From Cytophagales bacterium (GTDB lineage: Bacteria > Bacteroidota > Bacteroidia > Cytophagales > MED-G16): a stretch of DNA of 10,128 bases. A model generated the notes under the pieces. It was given only the letters and a program-made list of their open reading frames with translations, ran no database searches and was not told the origin of the DNA. This document shows positions 1-7,207 of the stretch, piece after piece. A program made the translations under genes and the position numbers. How positions within the stretch are numbered: position 1 is the first letter of the stretch; every line of letters starts with the position of its first letter. The stretch spans positions 1 to 10,128 of the forward strand of contig JAPYTU010000051.1 in NCBI GenBank assembly GCA_029940715.1, given 5' to 3'.

Positions 1-114
1 ATTATTTGGTCTATTTATGTCTAGATCAAGAGAATTTTCATTTCAAATTCATAAAAATTTTAGAAGAGCAGTTTATTTAAATTATTAGAATAAATACCAG
101 ATAGTTAAACTAAA
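1..114 (+). repeat. Dispersed intergenic repeat, copy A
   Basis: This stretch aligns without gaps to 6423-6536 in the same orientation, with about 80% identity by eye. The best-conserved blocks are TTTGGTCTATTTAT near the left end and CATAAAAATTTTAGA in the middle. It may start before the window. Frame 2 is open for about 28 codons to a TAG at 86-88, and copy B also has a stop there. However, the differences are not concentrated in third codon positions and the similarity continues past the stop. A non-coding repeat or a decayed mobile-element end is therefore more likely than a live gene end. Confidence 0.6.
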
Positions 115-286
115 TCAATAAAATTTAATAAAATAAAAAAAACTGATTCAGAGCCCTATTTTATCTCATAACTATAGCAAAGACTTTATATTAATACTTG
201 ATCGAATTAGAAAAGAATTTAACATAGTATTTCCAAATCACGATTAATAAATATCATTTTTAATAAACATTAGACATTTAAAGGGT
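115..286. other. AT-rich intergenic stretch without recognisable gene
   Basis: Between repeat copy A and the helicase promoter there is no open frame of useful length and no clear hairpin with a T-run. I saw no tRNA-like fold. It is probably spacer and upstream promoter DNA for the helicase. Confidence 0.5.
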
Positions 287-294
287 TAGGTTTG
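287..294 (+). promoter_or_regulatory. Putative -7 promoter element of the helicase
   Basis: TAGGTTTG fits the Bacteroidota -7 consensus TAnnTTTG and lies 16 bases before the ATG, which would give a very short leader. I see no matching TTG -33 element about 19-20 bases upstream, so the call rests on the -7 match alone. Confidence 0.35.
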
Positions 295-310
295 CGCAAA
301 ATTATAAAAA

Positions 311-2059
311 ATGAATTTTTCTGATATTAATTTAAATGAATCGATACAAAAATCACTAATTGATTTAAATTTCATTAATCCTACTCCAATCCAAATAAAA
401 GCTATTCCTTTTCTTTTAGAGTCTAATCAAGATTTAATTTCTTTAGCACAAACTGGTACAGGTAAAACTGCTGCATTTGGTTTACCTATAATTAATAACA
501 TTAACACAAAGAAAAAAAACACTCAATCAATAATTTTATGTCCAACAAGAGAATTGTGCTTACAAATAACCAAAGACCTTAAATTATACTCAAAATATAT
601 AAAAGAATTACGAGTAACCCCTATATATGGTGGATCAGACATTAGAAAACAGATGCGAGAACTTAAAATGGGTAGCCAAATAGTAGTAGGAACACCAGGT
701 AGAGTTTTAGACCTATTAAATAAAAAGAAATTAGAATTAAAAAATATAAAAATAGTAGTTCTTGATGAAGCCGATGAAATGTTAAACATGGGATTTAAAG
801 AAGATATTGACTTAATACTAGAAGGAACAAATGATAATAAGCAAATACTCTTATTTTCAGCAACTATGCCTAAAGAGGTTTTGAAAATATCAAAAAATTA
901 TATGAAAAAACCTAAAAAAATTCAGGTTGATTCTAAAAATGAAGGTGTAAAAGACATAGAACATAACTACTATTTAGTTATGAATCTAAAAGATAAATAT
1001 CAGGTTCTTAGAAGAATTTGCGATATAAACCCACATATATATGGTATCATCTTCTGTAGAACAAGAAGAGAATGTAAAGACATTTCAAGCAAACTAGTGC
1101 AGGACGGTTATAACGCAGATTCATTAAATGGTGATCTATCTCAGCCACAAAGAGATCATGTAATGAATAGATTTAGAAAAAAGCATATACAACTTTTAGT
1201 TGCTACAGATGTAGCTGCAAGAGGTCTAGATGTTAATGATTTATCTCATATAATTAACTATAACATACCTGATGAAAATCAAATCTATATACATAGATCA
1301 GGAAGAACTGGTAGAGCAGGTAAAAAAGGGATATCAATAATTATTGGTTCTGTAAGAGATAAAAGAAAAATTCTTTCAATACAAAAAATGATTAATAAAG
1401 AAATAATAAAAAAAGAAATTCCAAAAGGAAAAGATATTTGCGAAGTACAACTAATGAATCTAATAGAAAGAATAATTCATTCAGAAGTTAATAATGATAT
1501 AGAAAAATTTATACCATCTATTATGGAAAAAGTTTCTCACCTAAATAGAGAAGATTTGTTAAAACAATTAGTTTCTTTAGAGTTTAGTAGATTTCTTTCT
1601 TTTTATAACAATGTAGCGGATATAAATTCAGATGAGAAAAAAAGAAATTTAAATAAAGGAAAAGCTGACAAAGGATTCTCCAGATTCTTTATTAATCTAG
1701 GGAAAAAACATAATTTACAACCTCAAAACCTTATTGGTATAATTAATGAGTTTACTAATAATAAAGATATTTCTATAGGTAAAATTGATATAATGACAGG
1801 TTTTTCTTTCTTTGAAATTCCCACAAAACATGAAAAAGAAATTCTTACTACTTTAGAAAAATTTACATGGAATAATTATAAATGTGGTGTAGAACTTTCT
1901 AAAGCTATCAATAATGATTCTAAAAGAAAAGAGAAAAAATACACAAAATCAAGAAAAGGATTTAGAGAAAATAGAAGTAAATCCAAAGGTTCATTTAAAA
2001 AAAATTTTAAGAGTAAAAAATCTTATAAAAGAAGAGAACATACGTTTTCAACAAAATAA
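311..2059 (+). CDS. DEAD-box ATP-dependent RNA helicase with DbpA-type RNA-binding domain
   Basis: This 582-residue protein is predicted to be a cytoplasmic ATP-dependent RNA helicase acting in ribosome assembly, RNA decay or cold adaptation. All core motifs are visible: Q motif (F21, PTPIQ 24-28), motif I AQTGTGKT (46-53), Ia PTREL (78-82), TPGR (128-131), DEAD (152-155), SAT (183-185), IIFCRTR (246-252), ATDVAARGLD (298-307) and HRSGRTGRAG (328-337). After a helical linker, residues about 455-531 (GFSRFFINLGKK to CGVELSKA) look like the RRM-fold DbpA RNA-binding domain. The last 45 or so residues are rich in Lys, Arg and Ser, as in other Bacteroidota DEAD-box proteins. The DeaD/CsdA and DbpA subfamilies cannot be told apart safely by eye, so no symbol is given. 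The ATG follows an A-rich leader, and pckA starts 58 bases downstream. Confidence 0.95.
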   Translation: MNFSDINLNESIQKSLIDLNFINPTPIQIKAIPFLLESNQDLISLAQTGTGKTAAFGLPIINNINTKKKNTQSIILCPTRELCLQITKDLKLYSKYIKELRVTPIYGGSDIRKQMRELKMGSQIVVGTPGRVLDLLNKKKLELKNIKIVVLDEADEMLNMGFKEDIDLILEGTNDNKQILLFSATMPKEVLKISKNYMKKPKKIQVDSKNEGVKDIEHNYYLVMNLKDKYQVLRRICDINPHIYGIIFCRTRRECKDISSKLVQDGYNADSLNGDLSQPQRDHVMNRFRKKHIQLLVATDVAARGLDVNDLSHIINYNIPDENQIYIHRSGRTGRAGKKGISIIIGSVRDKRKILSIQKMINKEIIKKEIPKGKDICEVQLMNLIERIIHSEVNNDIEKFIPSIMEKVSHLNREDLLKQLVSLEFSRFLSFYNNVADINSDEKKRNLNKGKADKGFSRFFINLGKKHNLQPQNLIGIINEFTNNKDISIGKIDIMTGFSFFEIPTKHEKEILTTLEKFTWNNYKCGVELSKAINNDSKRKEKKYTKSRKGFRENRSKSKGSFKKNFKSKKSYKRREHTFSTK

Positions 2060-2080
2060 GTAATATTAAGTTTAAATTCA

Positions 2081-2088
2081 TATTTTTG
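2081..2088 (+). promoter_or_regulatory. Putative -7 promoter element of pckA
   Basis: TATTTTTG fits TAnnTTTG and lies 29 bases before the pckA ATG, in the 58-base gap after the helicase. It suggests that pckA has its own promoter rather than depending only on readthrough. No convincing -33 TTG is present at the usual spacing, and such matches are easy to get by chance in AT-rich DNA. Confidence 0.3.
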
Positions 2089-2117
2089 AAGACTATAGTA
2101 TAATGCTATTATAATTT

Positions 2118-3701
2118 ATGAATTTAGATAAGTACGGAATAAAAAACTCATTAGTGAATCATCAACTTTCTGTTGATGAAATTCAAAAAATAATAGTTTC
2201 AAATAAACAAGGTCAAATAGTAAATTCTGGTGCCTTAGCAATAAATACTGGAAAATTTACTGGAAGATCTCCTAAAGATAGATATGTAGTTAGAGATACC
2301 ATAACAGAAAAATTAGTTTGGTGGGGAGATGTTAATATTGGATTTAATGATACTTCATTTGATAGTCTTTACAAAAAATTAACTGATTACTTATCAAATA
2401 AAGATCTTTATGTCCGTGACAATTATGTTTGCTCCCTTGATGATTATAGAGTAAATATTAGAACTATTTGTGAATTACCAAGTAGTGATTTTTTTACTAA
2501 CAATATGTTTTTAAGAATTAAGAAAGATCAGATTTCATCTTTTAAAGAAGACTGGCTTTTAATTAATGCTCCAAATTTTTTAGCTAATCCTAAAATAGAT
2601 AAAACTAGAAGTGAGAATTTTTCAATAATTAATTTCAGTACTAAAGTTATTATTATTGGAGGTACAGGGTATACTGGGGAAATAAAAAAGGCAATTTTTT
2701 CAATATTAAATTTTATGTTACCTATATATAAAAACGTTTTACCTATGCATTGTAGTTCAAATGTTGGTATAGATGGAGATACGTCTATTTTTTTTGGATT
2801 ATCTGGAACAGGAAAAACAACTTTATCAGCAGATCCCAATAGAAAATTAATTGGTGATGATGAGCATGGTTGGAGTGAGGATAACAAAATATTTAATTTT
2901 GAAGGAGGGTGTTATGCTAAAGTAATTAATCTAAATAAAGAAAATGAACCTGACATTTTTAATGCTATTAAAAGTGGTGCATTGCTAGAAAATGTTATTA
3001 TTGGTAAAAATAAGAAAGTAGATTATTCAGATACAAGCATTACTCAAAACACCAGAGTAAGTTATCCTATACATCATATTAATAATATTAAATCTCCATC
3101 TGTTGGTGATAATCCAACTAATATATTTTTTCTTACTGCAGATGCTTTTGGGGTTTTGCCACCTATTTCAAAATTAAACCCTAGCCAAGCAGCTTATCAT
3201 TTTATCTCTGGATATACTAGTAAGGTCGCAGGGACTGAAGCTGGAGTAATTGATCCAGAACCATCTTTTTCTGCATGTTTTGGAGCTCCTTTTATGCCTT
3301 TACATCCAACAAAATACGCAGAAATGCTAATAAATAAAATGAAACAAAATAATGTAACAGTTTGGTTGGTTAATACTGGTTGGACTGGAGGTTCCTACGG
3401 AATAGGAAAAAGAATGGAATTAAAATATACTAGAGCTATGATAAATTCTGCTATGAATGGTGAATTAGAAAATGCTAACAAAGATAATTATCATATACAT
3501 TCAGTTTTTAATTTAATGCAACCTAGGATATGTCCAAATGTTCCAACATCAGTTTTGAGTCCAAGAAAAACATGGAATAATGATACTAAATTTTATAGGA
3601 TAGCTTATGATTTAGCAGATTCATTTAAGAAAAACTTTGAGAAATTTGAATCTTCTTCTAATGAAGAAATTATGAGAGGGGCTCCAAATAGCAAGAAATA
3701 A
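2118..3701 (+). CDS. pckA: Phosphoenolpyruvate carboxykinase (ATP)
   Basis: This cytosolic enzyme converts oxaloacetate and ATP to phosphoenolpyruvate, ADP and CO2, the committing step of gluconeogenesis from TCA intermediates and amino acids. At 527 residues it is close to the usual 530-540. Visible family hallmarks are TGRSPKDR (48-55, substrate-binding Arg50), GGTGYTGEIKKAIF (181-194, with Lys190/191 matching the metal and substrate lysine pair), MHCSSN with His211, the P-loop GLSGTGKTT (227-235), the kinase-2/metal motif IGDDEHGW (245-252) and NTRVSYP with Arg313 (311-317). The C-terminal part carries the GTEAG...PSFSACFGAPF and WLVNTGWTGG signatures. No key residue is missing, so it should be active. 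It points the same way as the helicase, but a shared function is not implied. It converges on the secreted-protein operon. Confidence 0.98.
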   Translation: MNLDKYGIKNSLVNHQLSVDEIQKIIVSNKQGQIVNSGALAINTGKFTGRSPKDRYVVRDTITEKLVWWGDVNIGFNDTSFDSLYKKLTDYLSNKDLYVRDNYVCSLDDYRVNIRTICELPSSDFFTNNMFLRIKKDQISSFKEDWLLINAPNFLANPKIDKTRSENFSIINFSTKVIIIGGTGYTGEIKKAIFSILNFMLPIYKNVLPMHCSSNVGIDGDTSIFFGLSGTGKTTLSADPNRKLIGDDEHGWSEDNKIFNFEGGCYAKVINLNKENEPDIFNAIKSGALLENVIIGKNKKVDYSDTSITQNTRVSYPIHHINNIKSPSVGDNPTNIFFLTADAFGVLPPISKLNPSQAAYHFISGYTSKVAGTEAGVIDPEPSFSACFGAPFMPLHPTKYAEMLINKMKQNNVTVWLVNTGWTGGSYGIGKRMELKYTRAMINSAMNGELENANKDNYHIHSVFNLMQPRICPNVPTSVLSPRKTWNNDTKFYRIAYDLADSFKKNFEKFESSSNEEIMRGAPNSKK

Positions 3702-3720
3702 TTTATTTTTTTAATAAATT
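3700..3720 (+). terminator. Weak AT-only hairpin at the pckA stop
   Basis: AATTTATT and AATAAATT form perfect 8-base arms around a five-T loop, starting within the pckA stop codon. There is no G-C pair and no long T-run after the stem. It could help end convergent transcripts, or it may be chance in AT-rich DNA. Confidence 0.2.
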
Positions 3721-3910
3721 CAATTTATAATCTCTTTTGGTCATCTTTAACTATTATTATGCATAAAACATTGATTTATTATAAGAGGCAATACCATCAG
3801 AATATTATTCACTAAAGAAACGACCTAGAATTTCAAGTTGACTTGCAGGTAAAGTCTTTTGAAGGAGGATCATTCCAACATTTATTGAGTATTCTCATAA
3901 ATTCTATGCT
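3708..3910 (-). pseudogene. Decayed T9SS C-terminal sorting-domain fragment
   Basis: Read on the minus strand, this gap between the 621-aa gene and pckA contains broken pieces matching the end of the 159-aa T9SS protein at 5806-6285. Around 3905-3870 one frame reads SIEFMRILNKCW, against SGIYHVRVVDKLG in the intact gene. After a one-base shift, about 3873-3824 reads MILLQKTLPASQLEIL, against RILLQKTLPASELEIL. Near 3753-3708 it reads IVKDDQKRL, stop, IEFIK, against VVEDKTNKRRVFNIIK. The DNA at 3825-3890 also aligns to 5904-5970 at roughly 75-80% by eye. It is a non-functional remnant of a paralogue, or of a sorting domain once attached to the neighbouring gene. Confidence 0.7.
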
Positions 3911-3919
3911 AATAAAAAC

Positions 3920-5785
3920 TTATTCAAAATTATAATACGTTCCTCTCATATAAACTTTACCTCCACCATCAACATATGCAAGAATACTATAAGTATTATT
4001 TATATTGGTTCTCTGAAAAAGTTCAATTTCGTAACTACTATAATACCATAACCCTGCACTGTCCCTGTAAGATTGTCCACCACCAACACTTTCAGGAATT
4101 ATTTGAGACCAACTTGTACTAGCCGTCACAGCACTAGTTGCACCAACCTTAGGAGCAGTAGGAAAATCATTCCAAGAACCACTTTGGTCTTTATTTAATG
4201 TTACCATAATTCCAAAATTCTTAGTCGACCCAGTAGTCTTCCACTCCAAATATCCATCTTTAGCTCTTATTGTTAAATCTCCAATTGAAAGCTCTGTATT
4301 TGATGAAGTCCAACTAGAAGCAATCACTTGATTATGACTTACATTAGATGAAGTTGCAGCAGCATTCAGCTGAGTTTGAATGTTCGAAGTGACACCGTCG
4401 ACATAATTGAGTTCTGTAGAAGTAGCAGTTACTCCATCAAGTAGATTAAGTTCTGCAGCAGAAGCAGTTACTCCATCAAGTAGATTAAGCTCTGCAGTAG
4501 AAGCAGTTACTCCATCCAATAGATTAAGTTCTGATGCAGTAGCAGTCTGATTAATTTTTTGACCATATGAAAGTGAAAATGGATAATCTCTAGGAATAGT
4601 TAAGTTAATACCATCAATATCATAGCCCTGTCCACCAGAATATACATCATAAGTTTTACAATAAACCGATACACCACTTCCTTTACAAAATTCAATAACG
4701 TATTTAGTATTGGCTTCTAATGTTAATGATCCATCAAAAATAAATTTTGTATTCGGATAATAATTACCACTAGGATTGTATTCAGATGTAAAACCAAGAA
4801 TTTCAGGTGTTCCAGTTGACGTTGCTATAACTTCACCAGTAAGTGCATGAGAACTTCCAGTTTCAAGATCATTTACATATTTTCTAATTTTTATAACTGA
4901 AGCAGCAACCCCATTAGTTAATTGATTTCCAGAAACTCCCCCAAAAGCATTTGTTGTTATACTAGATAAAATTTTTGTTACACTTCCAGTAGTAAAACTT
5001 TGACCTCTCTGACTACCACTTGTACCGTTAGTTGTTTTAAATTGTGATCCAACTGATGGTGATGAATCCTCTTCCAATGTAAAAGATGATTGTTTTGCAT
5101 CTATTTGAGTTTGGTTTGCATCTATTTGAGTTTGAATACCACCTGTTAGACCGGAAAGGTAACCAATCTCAGAAGATGTTGCTGCGGACACTTTAGTTGT
5201 ATTTGATGTGATAGCGTCAGACTGAGTAGTAGTAATTCCTTTCTTTGCCGTATTTGCTATAATGTCAGCAAGTTGAGATTGAGTAATACCCATTTTTATT
5301 GTATTAGCTTTAATCGCATAAATTTGATCTATATTGATTCCTGTTTTTGCTGTATTGGCTGCAATCTCACCAGCTTGTTCAGAAGTTATTCCATTATTTG
5401 CATATTTAGCATAAGGAACTCTTTGGAGAGGAACTGTATCATAAACATCACCATTAATAGAAATTCTAATATCGTAATTTTTACTCCAATCTAAAGAACT
5501 AAAATCATCATTTCCTGTTCCATTACCAACAACAACATTAATAAGTCCAAAATCGTTTGTTTTAACATCATGTACTTCGGTAAAGAATGGAACGTTTCCA
5601 CTCATTAACTCAATTTTTAAGTTTACCTGTTGATCAGCTAATACATTACTATTTACATCTCTAATTATGGCCTGATAATTAAATCCTGTTTGAGAGAACG
5701 ATGTAAAACATGTAATAAGTAAAAAAAATAAAAAATAAAAAATATTCTTATTTTGTGATATTGTATAGTGATTATGTGTATTCAT
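3920..5785 (-). CDS. Secreted tail-fibre-like repeat protein (GFNYQAIIRD family)
   Basis: This is a 621-residue exported protein of unknown exact role, probably a surface or released fibre-like structure. A signal peptide occupies about residues 15-31 (hydrophobic FYFLFFLLITCF, cut near FSQ). Residues 34-130 form the GFNYQAIIRD...VPYAKYAN module that heads many Bacteroidota secreted fibre proteins. Next come four exact 17-residue units (132-199, GITxxQ...ANTAKx), a short TQIDAN/TQIDAK pair, and a likely beta-sandwich (about 240-410, QSFTTG...LEANTKYVIEF) resembling carbohydrate- or anchor-type domains. Four 13-residue ELNLLDGVTASTA units (419-470) and a Gly/Ser/Tyr-rich beta-type C-terminus follow. 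These repeats are phage tail-fibre-like, but no phage genes are nearby. It starts 20 bases after the 159-aa T9SS gene, so the two are probably co-transcribed. It has no intact T9SS sorting domain of its own, yet a broken one lies directly after its stop. Confidence 0.75.
   Translation of the reverse strand: MNTHNHYTISQNKNIFYFLFFLLITCFTSFSQTGFNYQAIIRDVNSNVLADQQVNLKIELMSGNVPFFTEVHDVKTNDFGLINVVVGNGTGNDDFSSLDWSKNYDIRISINGDVYDTVPLQRVPYAKYANNGITSEQAGEIAANTAKTGINIDQIYAIKANTIKMGITQSQLADIIANTAKKGITTTQSDAITSNTTKVSAATSSEIGYLSGLTGGIQTQIDANQTQIDAKQSSFTLEEDSSPSVGSQFKTTNGTSGSQRGQSFTTGSVTKILSSITTNAFGGVSGNQLTNGVAASVIKIRKYVNDLETGSSHALTGEVIATSTGTPEILGFTSEYNPSGNYYPNTKFIFDGSLTLEANTKYVIEFCKGSGVSVYCKTYDVYSGGQGYDIDGINLTIPRDYPFSLSYGQKINQTATASELNLLDGVTASTAELNLLDGVTASAAELNLLDGVTATSTELNYVDGVTSNIQTQLNAAATSSNVSHNQVIASSWTSSNTELSIGDLTIRAKDGYLEWKTTGSTKNFGIMVTLNKDQSGSWNDFPTAPKVGATSAVTASTSWSQIIPESVGGGQSYRDSAGLWYYSSYEIELFQRTNINNTYSILAYVDGGGKVYMRGTYYNFE
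4376..4531 (-). repeat. Four 39-bp tandem repeats encoding ELNLLDGVTASTA units
   Basis: Residues 419-470 of the tail-fibre-like protein consist of four units of exactly 13 residues. The first three are nearly identical (ELNLLDGVTAS) and the fourth has diverged (ELNYVDGVTSN). The first three DNA copies are also nearly identical, suggesting recent expansion or gene conversion. Such units are known from phage tail-fibre shafts. Confidence 0.9.
5189..5392 (-). repeat. Four 51-bp tandem repeats encoding GITxxQ..ANTAKx units
   Basis: Residues 132-199 divide into four 17-residue units without gaps: GITSEQAGEIAANTAKT, GINIDQIYAIKANTIKM, GITQSQLADIIANTAKK and GITTTQSDAITSNTTKV. The protein-level pattern is clear, but the DNA copies have diverged, so this array is older than the 39-bp one. 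The pattern suggests a repetitive, possibly trimeric, fibre stalk. Confidence 0.9.
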
Positions 5786-5805
5786 TATTTAAATTGTTTA
5801 TTAAA

Positions 5806-6285
5806 TTATATTTCTGAACCTTTAATTATATTAAAAACTCTTCTTTTATTTGTCTTATCTTCAACTACTTCAATTAAATATGTTCCTTCATTATATCCTG
5901 ATACTAGAATTTCTAGTTCACTTGCTGGTAGAGTCTTTTGAAGAAGAATCCTCCCAAGTTTATCAACAACCCTCACATGATATATTCCAGATGGATCACC
6001 TCCTTTGAATAGCACTTTGTCAAATGCTGGGTTAGGATATGCAATCATATCTAAAACGAGTTCTTTTTCTATTCCTGTAGGTAAAATTTCAACAAGAAGT
6101 GGTTGATGAAACCCCTGAGTAAGTGTTGTTCCTCCAGCTGAAATAGTATTAATTACAGCCTCTCCAACCGTCCAGCTAATAATAAAATTTGGTCCTTGTG
6201 ATGTTTTTCCTGCAGAAGAAATTACAGTTTGTCCACAAATTGAAAATGAAAAAAAGAAAAAATATATTAAAATTTGTATATTCAT
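5806..6285 (-). CDS. Small secreted protein with T9SS type A C-terminal sorting domain
   Basis: This 159-residue protein has a signal peptide at about 1-18 (MNIQILIYFFFFSFSICG, cut near CGQ). A short module at 19-65 (VISSAGKTSQGPNF...WTVGEAVINTI...LTQGFHQP) recurs in Bacteroidota secreted proteins. The T9SS sorting domain covers about 80-159: AYPNPAFDKVLF, YHVRVVDKLGRILLQKTL, YNEGTYLIEVVEDKTNKRRVFNIIKG. It should cross the inner membrane by Sec and the outer membrane by the type IX system, ending on the surface or released. The body is too small for a known enzyme, and I assign no activity. It is the first gene of a likely two-gene operon with the 621-aa fibre-like protein. From memory, such pairings occur in other flavobacteria, but this was not checked here. 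The ATG follows an A-rich leader. Confidence 0.85.
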   Translation of the reverse strand: MNIQILIYFFFFSFSICGQTVISSAGKTSQGPNFIISWTVGEAVINTISAGGTTLTQGFHQPLLVEILPTGIEKELVLDMIAYPNPAFDKVLFKGGDPSGIYHVRVVDKLGRILLQKTLPASELEILVSGYNEGTYLIEVVEDKTNKRRVFNIIKGSEI

Positions 6286-6422
6286 TTTTAGATAATTTAT
6301 GTTGTCAAAAAATTAATTTCTATTTGAAAAGTAATATATTAAAATCATTATTAAATATCAAAATCAATACCTAATAAATAATTAAGCAATTTTCAAAGTA
6401 AAACAAAAATGTTTTAGAAAAA

Positions 6423-6536
6423 ATTGTTTGGTCTATTTATATTTAGATTAAAAGTATTCTCATGTCAAATCCATAAAAATTTTAGAAAGATAGTTTATTT
6501 GACCTATTAAAATAGATACAAGAGGGTTATACTAAA
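6423..6536 (+). repeat. Dispersed intergenic repeat, copy B
   Basis: This gap-free direct match to positions 1-114 is about 80% identical by eye. It lies between the end of the repressor cassette and the start of the T9SS operon, both on the minus strand. The blocks TTTGGTCTATTTAT and CATAAAAATTTTAGA are exact in both copies. Copy B could carry part of the operon's upstream control region, though its occurrence upstream of the helicase too suggests a mobile or structural repeat rather than a gene-specific site. Confidence 0.6.
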
Positions 6537-6564
6537 ACCTTATACTATATATTTTTTCTTTTTT

Positions 6565-6589
6565 AATTATTTTGAAAAATAAAATAATT
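6565..6589. terminator. Possible AT-rich hairpin at the end of the repressor gene
   Basis: AATTATTTT and AAAATAATT are perfect 9-base arms around a 7-base loop, overlapping the stop codon of the 66-aa repressor. A T-run follows the stem on the plus strand, while on the minus strand (the direction of the gene) an A-run follows. It could form in the transcript, but it is a poor match to an intrinsic terminator for the cassette. Confidence 0.25.
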
Positions 6590-6767
6590 TTTCAATTTTA
6601 CACTTCAATTTCATTGACAATTTCATTGCTAACTCTAGAGTTGGTTTATACCTATACGTTTCAATAGATATTATAGTCTGCCTGCTAACACCAACCTTAT
6701 CTCCAAGTTCTTCTTGAGTCATTTTTTTTTTCTGACGAACTTCCCTTAATATATTTTCTAACTTCAT
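6567..6767 (-). CDS. Small Xre-family HTH repressor (YozG-like)
   Basis: This 66-residue DNA-binding protein is essentially one helix-turn-helix domain. Helices 2 and 3 are evident in MTQEELGDKVGVSRQTIISI, followed by the YRYKPTLELAMKLSMKLKCKIEKLF stretch typical of YozG-type small regulators. In Firmicutes, archaea and Bacteroidota this family is often encoded beside a DUF2178-type membrane protein, as here. Its ATG comes one base after the stop of that membrane-protein gene (TAG-T-ATG), so translation is probably coupled. The likely targets are the two palindromes at 7577-7632 at the cassette's own promoter, which would make it an autorepressor. That is an inference from layout, not shown by the sequence. 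Confidence 0.9.
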   Translation of the reverse strand: MKLENILREVRQKKKMTQEELGDKVGVSRQTIISIETYRYKPTLELAMKLSMKLKCKIEKLFYFSK

Positions 6768-6768
6768 A

Positions 6769-7194
6769 CTATGATGTTCTATATAAATAAAGTTGATATA
6801 CCGACTTAATAAATGATACTAATACTAACCATAGCATAATCAAAAAGACTAAGCCTCCATTATTCTGATACATTTGGCTTGATATAATAATTCCTATAAA
6901 TGAAAATAGACTAATTTCATATAAAAGGTACCCCATTTTATATGACTTTAAGTCAATGAGTGTATCCCTTTCATCGTTTATTATTTTTTTTCTAATAAAA
7001 ATTTCAAGCAAAGTATACGCTAATGAAAAGTAGATTATTGAAAAAACAATTATCTCAACTAATTTGATTATTGATGTATCAAAATCATAAATCTCAAATC
7101 TGTTATCATAAAAATATGGTAAGAAAAAAATAGTAAATAAAATACTAAATACAATTTCAATAAAAATTGATATTTCTCTTTTAGATATATTCAT
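6769..7194 (-). CDS. Four-helix membrane protein, DUF2178-like, partner of the HTH repressor
   Basis: This 141-residue integral membrane protein of unknown function has four hydrophobic segments: about 7-23 (IFIEIVFSILFTIFFLP), 38-60, 83-101 and 111-131. Between helices 2 and 3 it carries NDERDTLIDLKSYKMGY, the acidic/basic DERDxxI..K signature of DUF2178-like proteins that travel with YozG-type regulators. The upstream in-frame start at 7227 is a TTG that would overlap the previous gene by 20 bases. The ATG at 7194 (MNISKREI) leaves a 13-base gap after that gene's stop, with AAGGTAG not far upstream, so I prefer it. The gene is the middle of a three-gene unit. A sensor or modulator of the repressor is one hypothesis, with no direct support. 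Confidence 0.7.
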   Translation of the reverse strand: MNISKREISIFIEIVFSILFTIFFLPYFYDNRFEIYDFDTSIIKLVEIIVFSIIYFSLAYTLLEIFIRKKIINDERDTLIDLKSYKMGYLLYEISLFSFIGIIISSQMYQNNGGLVFLIMLWLVLVSFIKSVYQLYLYRTS

Positions 7195-7207
7195 ATTAAT
7201 TAAAATA

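Noticed and set aside
1..88. 3' end of a protein gene, read in frame 2 to the TAG at 86-88
   Set aside because: The other copy of this segment has changes spread evenly over codon positions and the similarity continues past the stop, so coding is not supported; the upstream sequence needed to settle it is outside the window.
523..789. Minus-strand open frame of 88 codons inside the helicase gene
   Set aside because: It lies opposite strongly conserved helicase motifs and has no recognisable domain; it is a shadow frame.
2528..2887. Minus-strand open frame of 119 codons inside pckA
   Set aside because: It is antisense to the P-loop region of pckA and its composition is that of a reversed coding strand.
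4376..5392. CRISPR array in the repeat-rich region
   Set aside because: The repeats are contiguous, in frame, differ in unit length and encode regular protein units; there are no unique spacers or cas genes.
5273..5494. Plus-strand open frame inside the fibre-like gene
   Set aside because: It is antisense to the 17-residue repeats, with no independent start context or domain.
3920..5785. Prophage tail-fibre gene
   Set aside because: No other phage gene is present, the protein has a Sec signal peptide and a Bacteroidota secretion module, and it sits in an operon with a T9SS protein.
6189..6374. Plus-strand 61-codon frame across the start of the T9SS gene
   Set aside because: It overlaps the signal peptide and leader of the minus-strand gene; low-complexity Lys/Asn/Leu content from AT-rich DNA.
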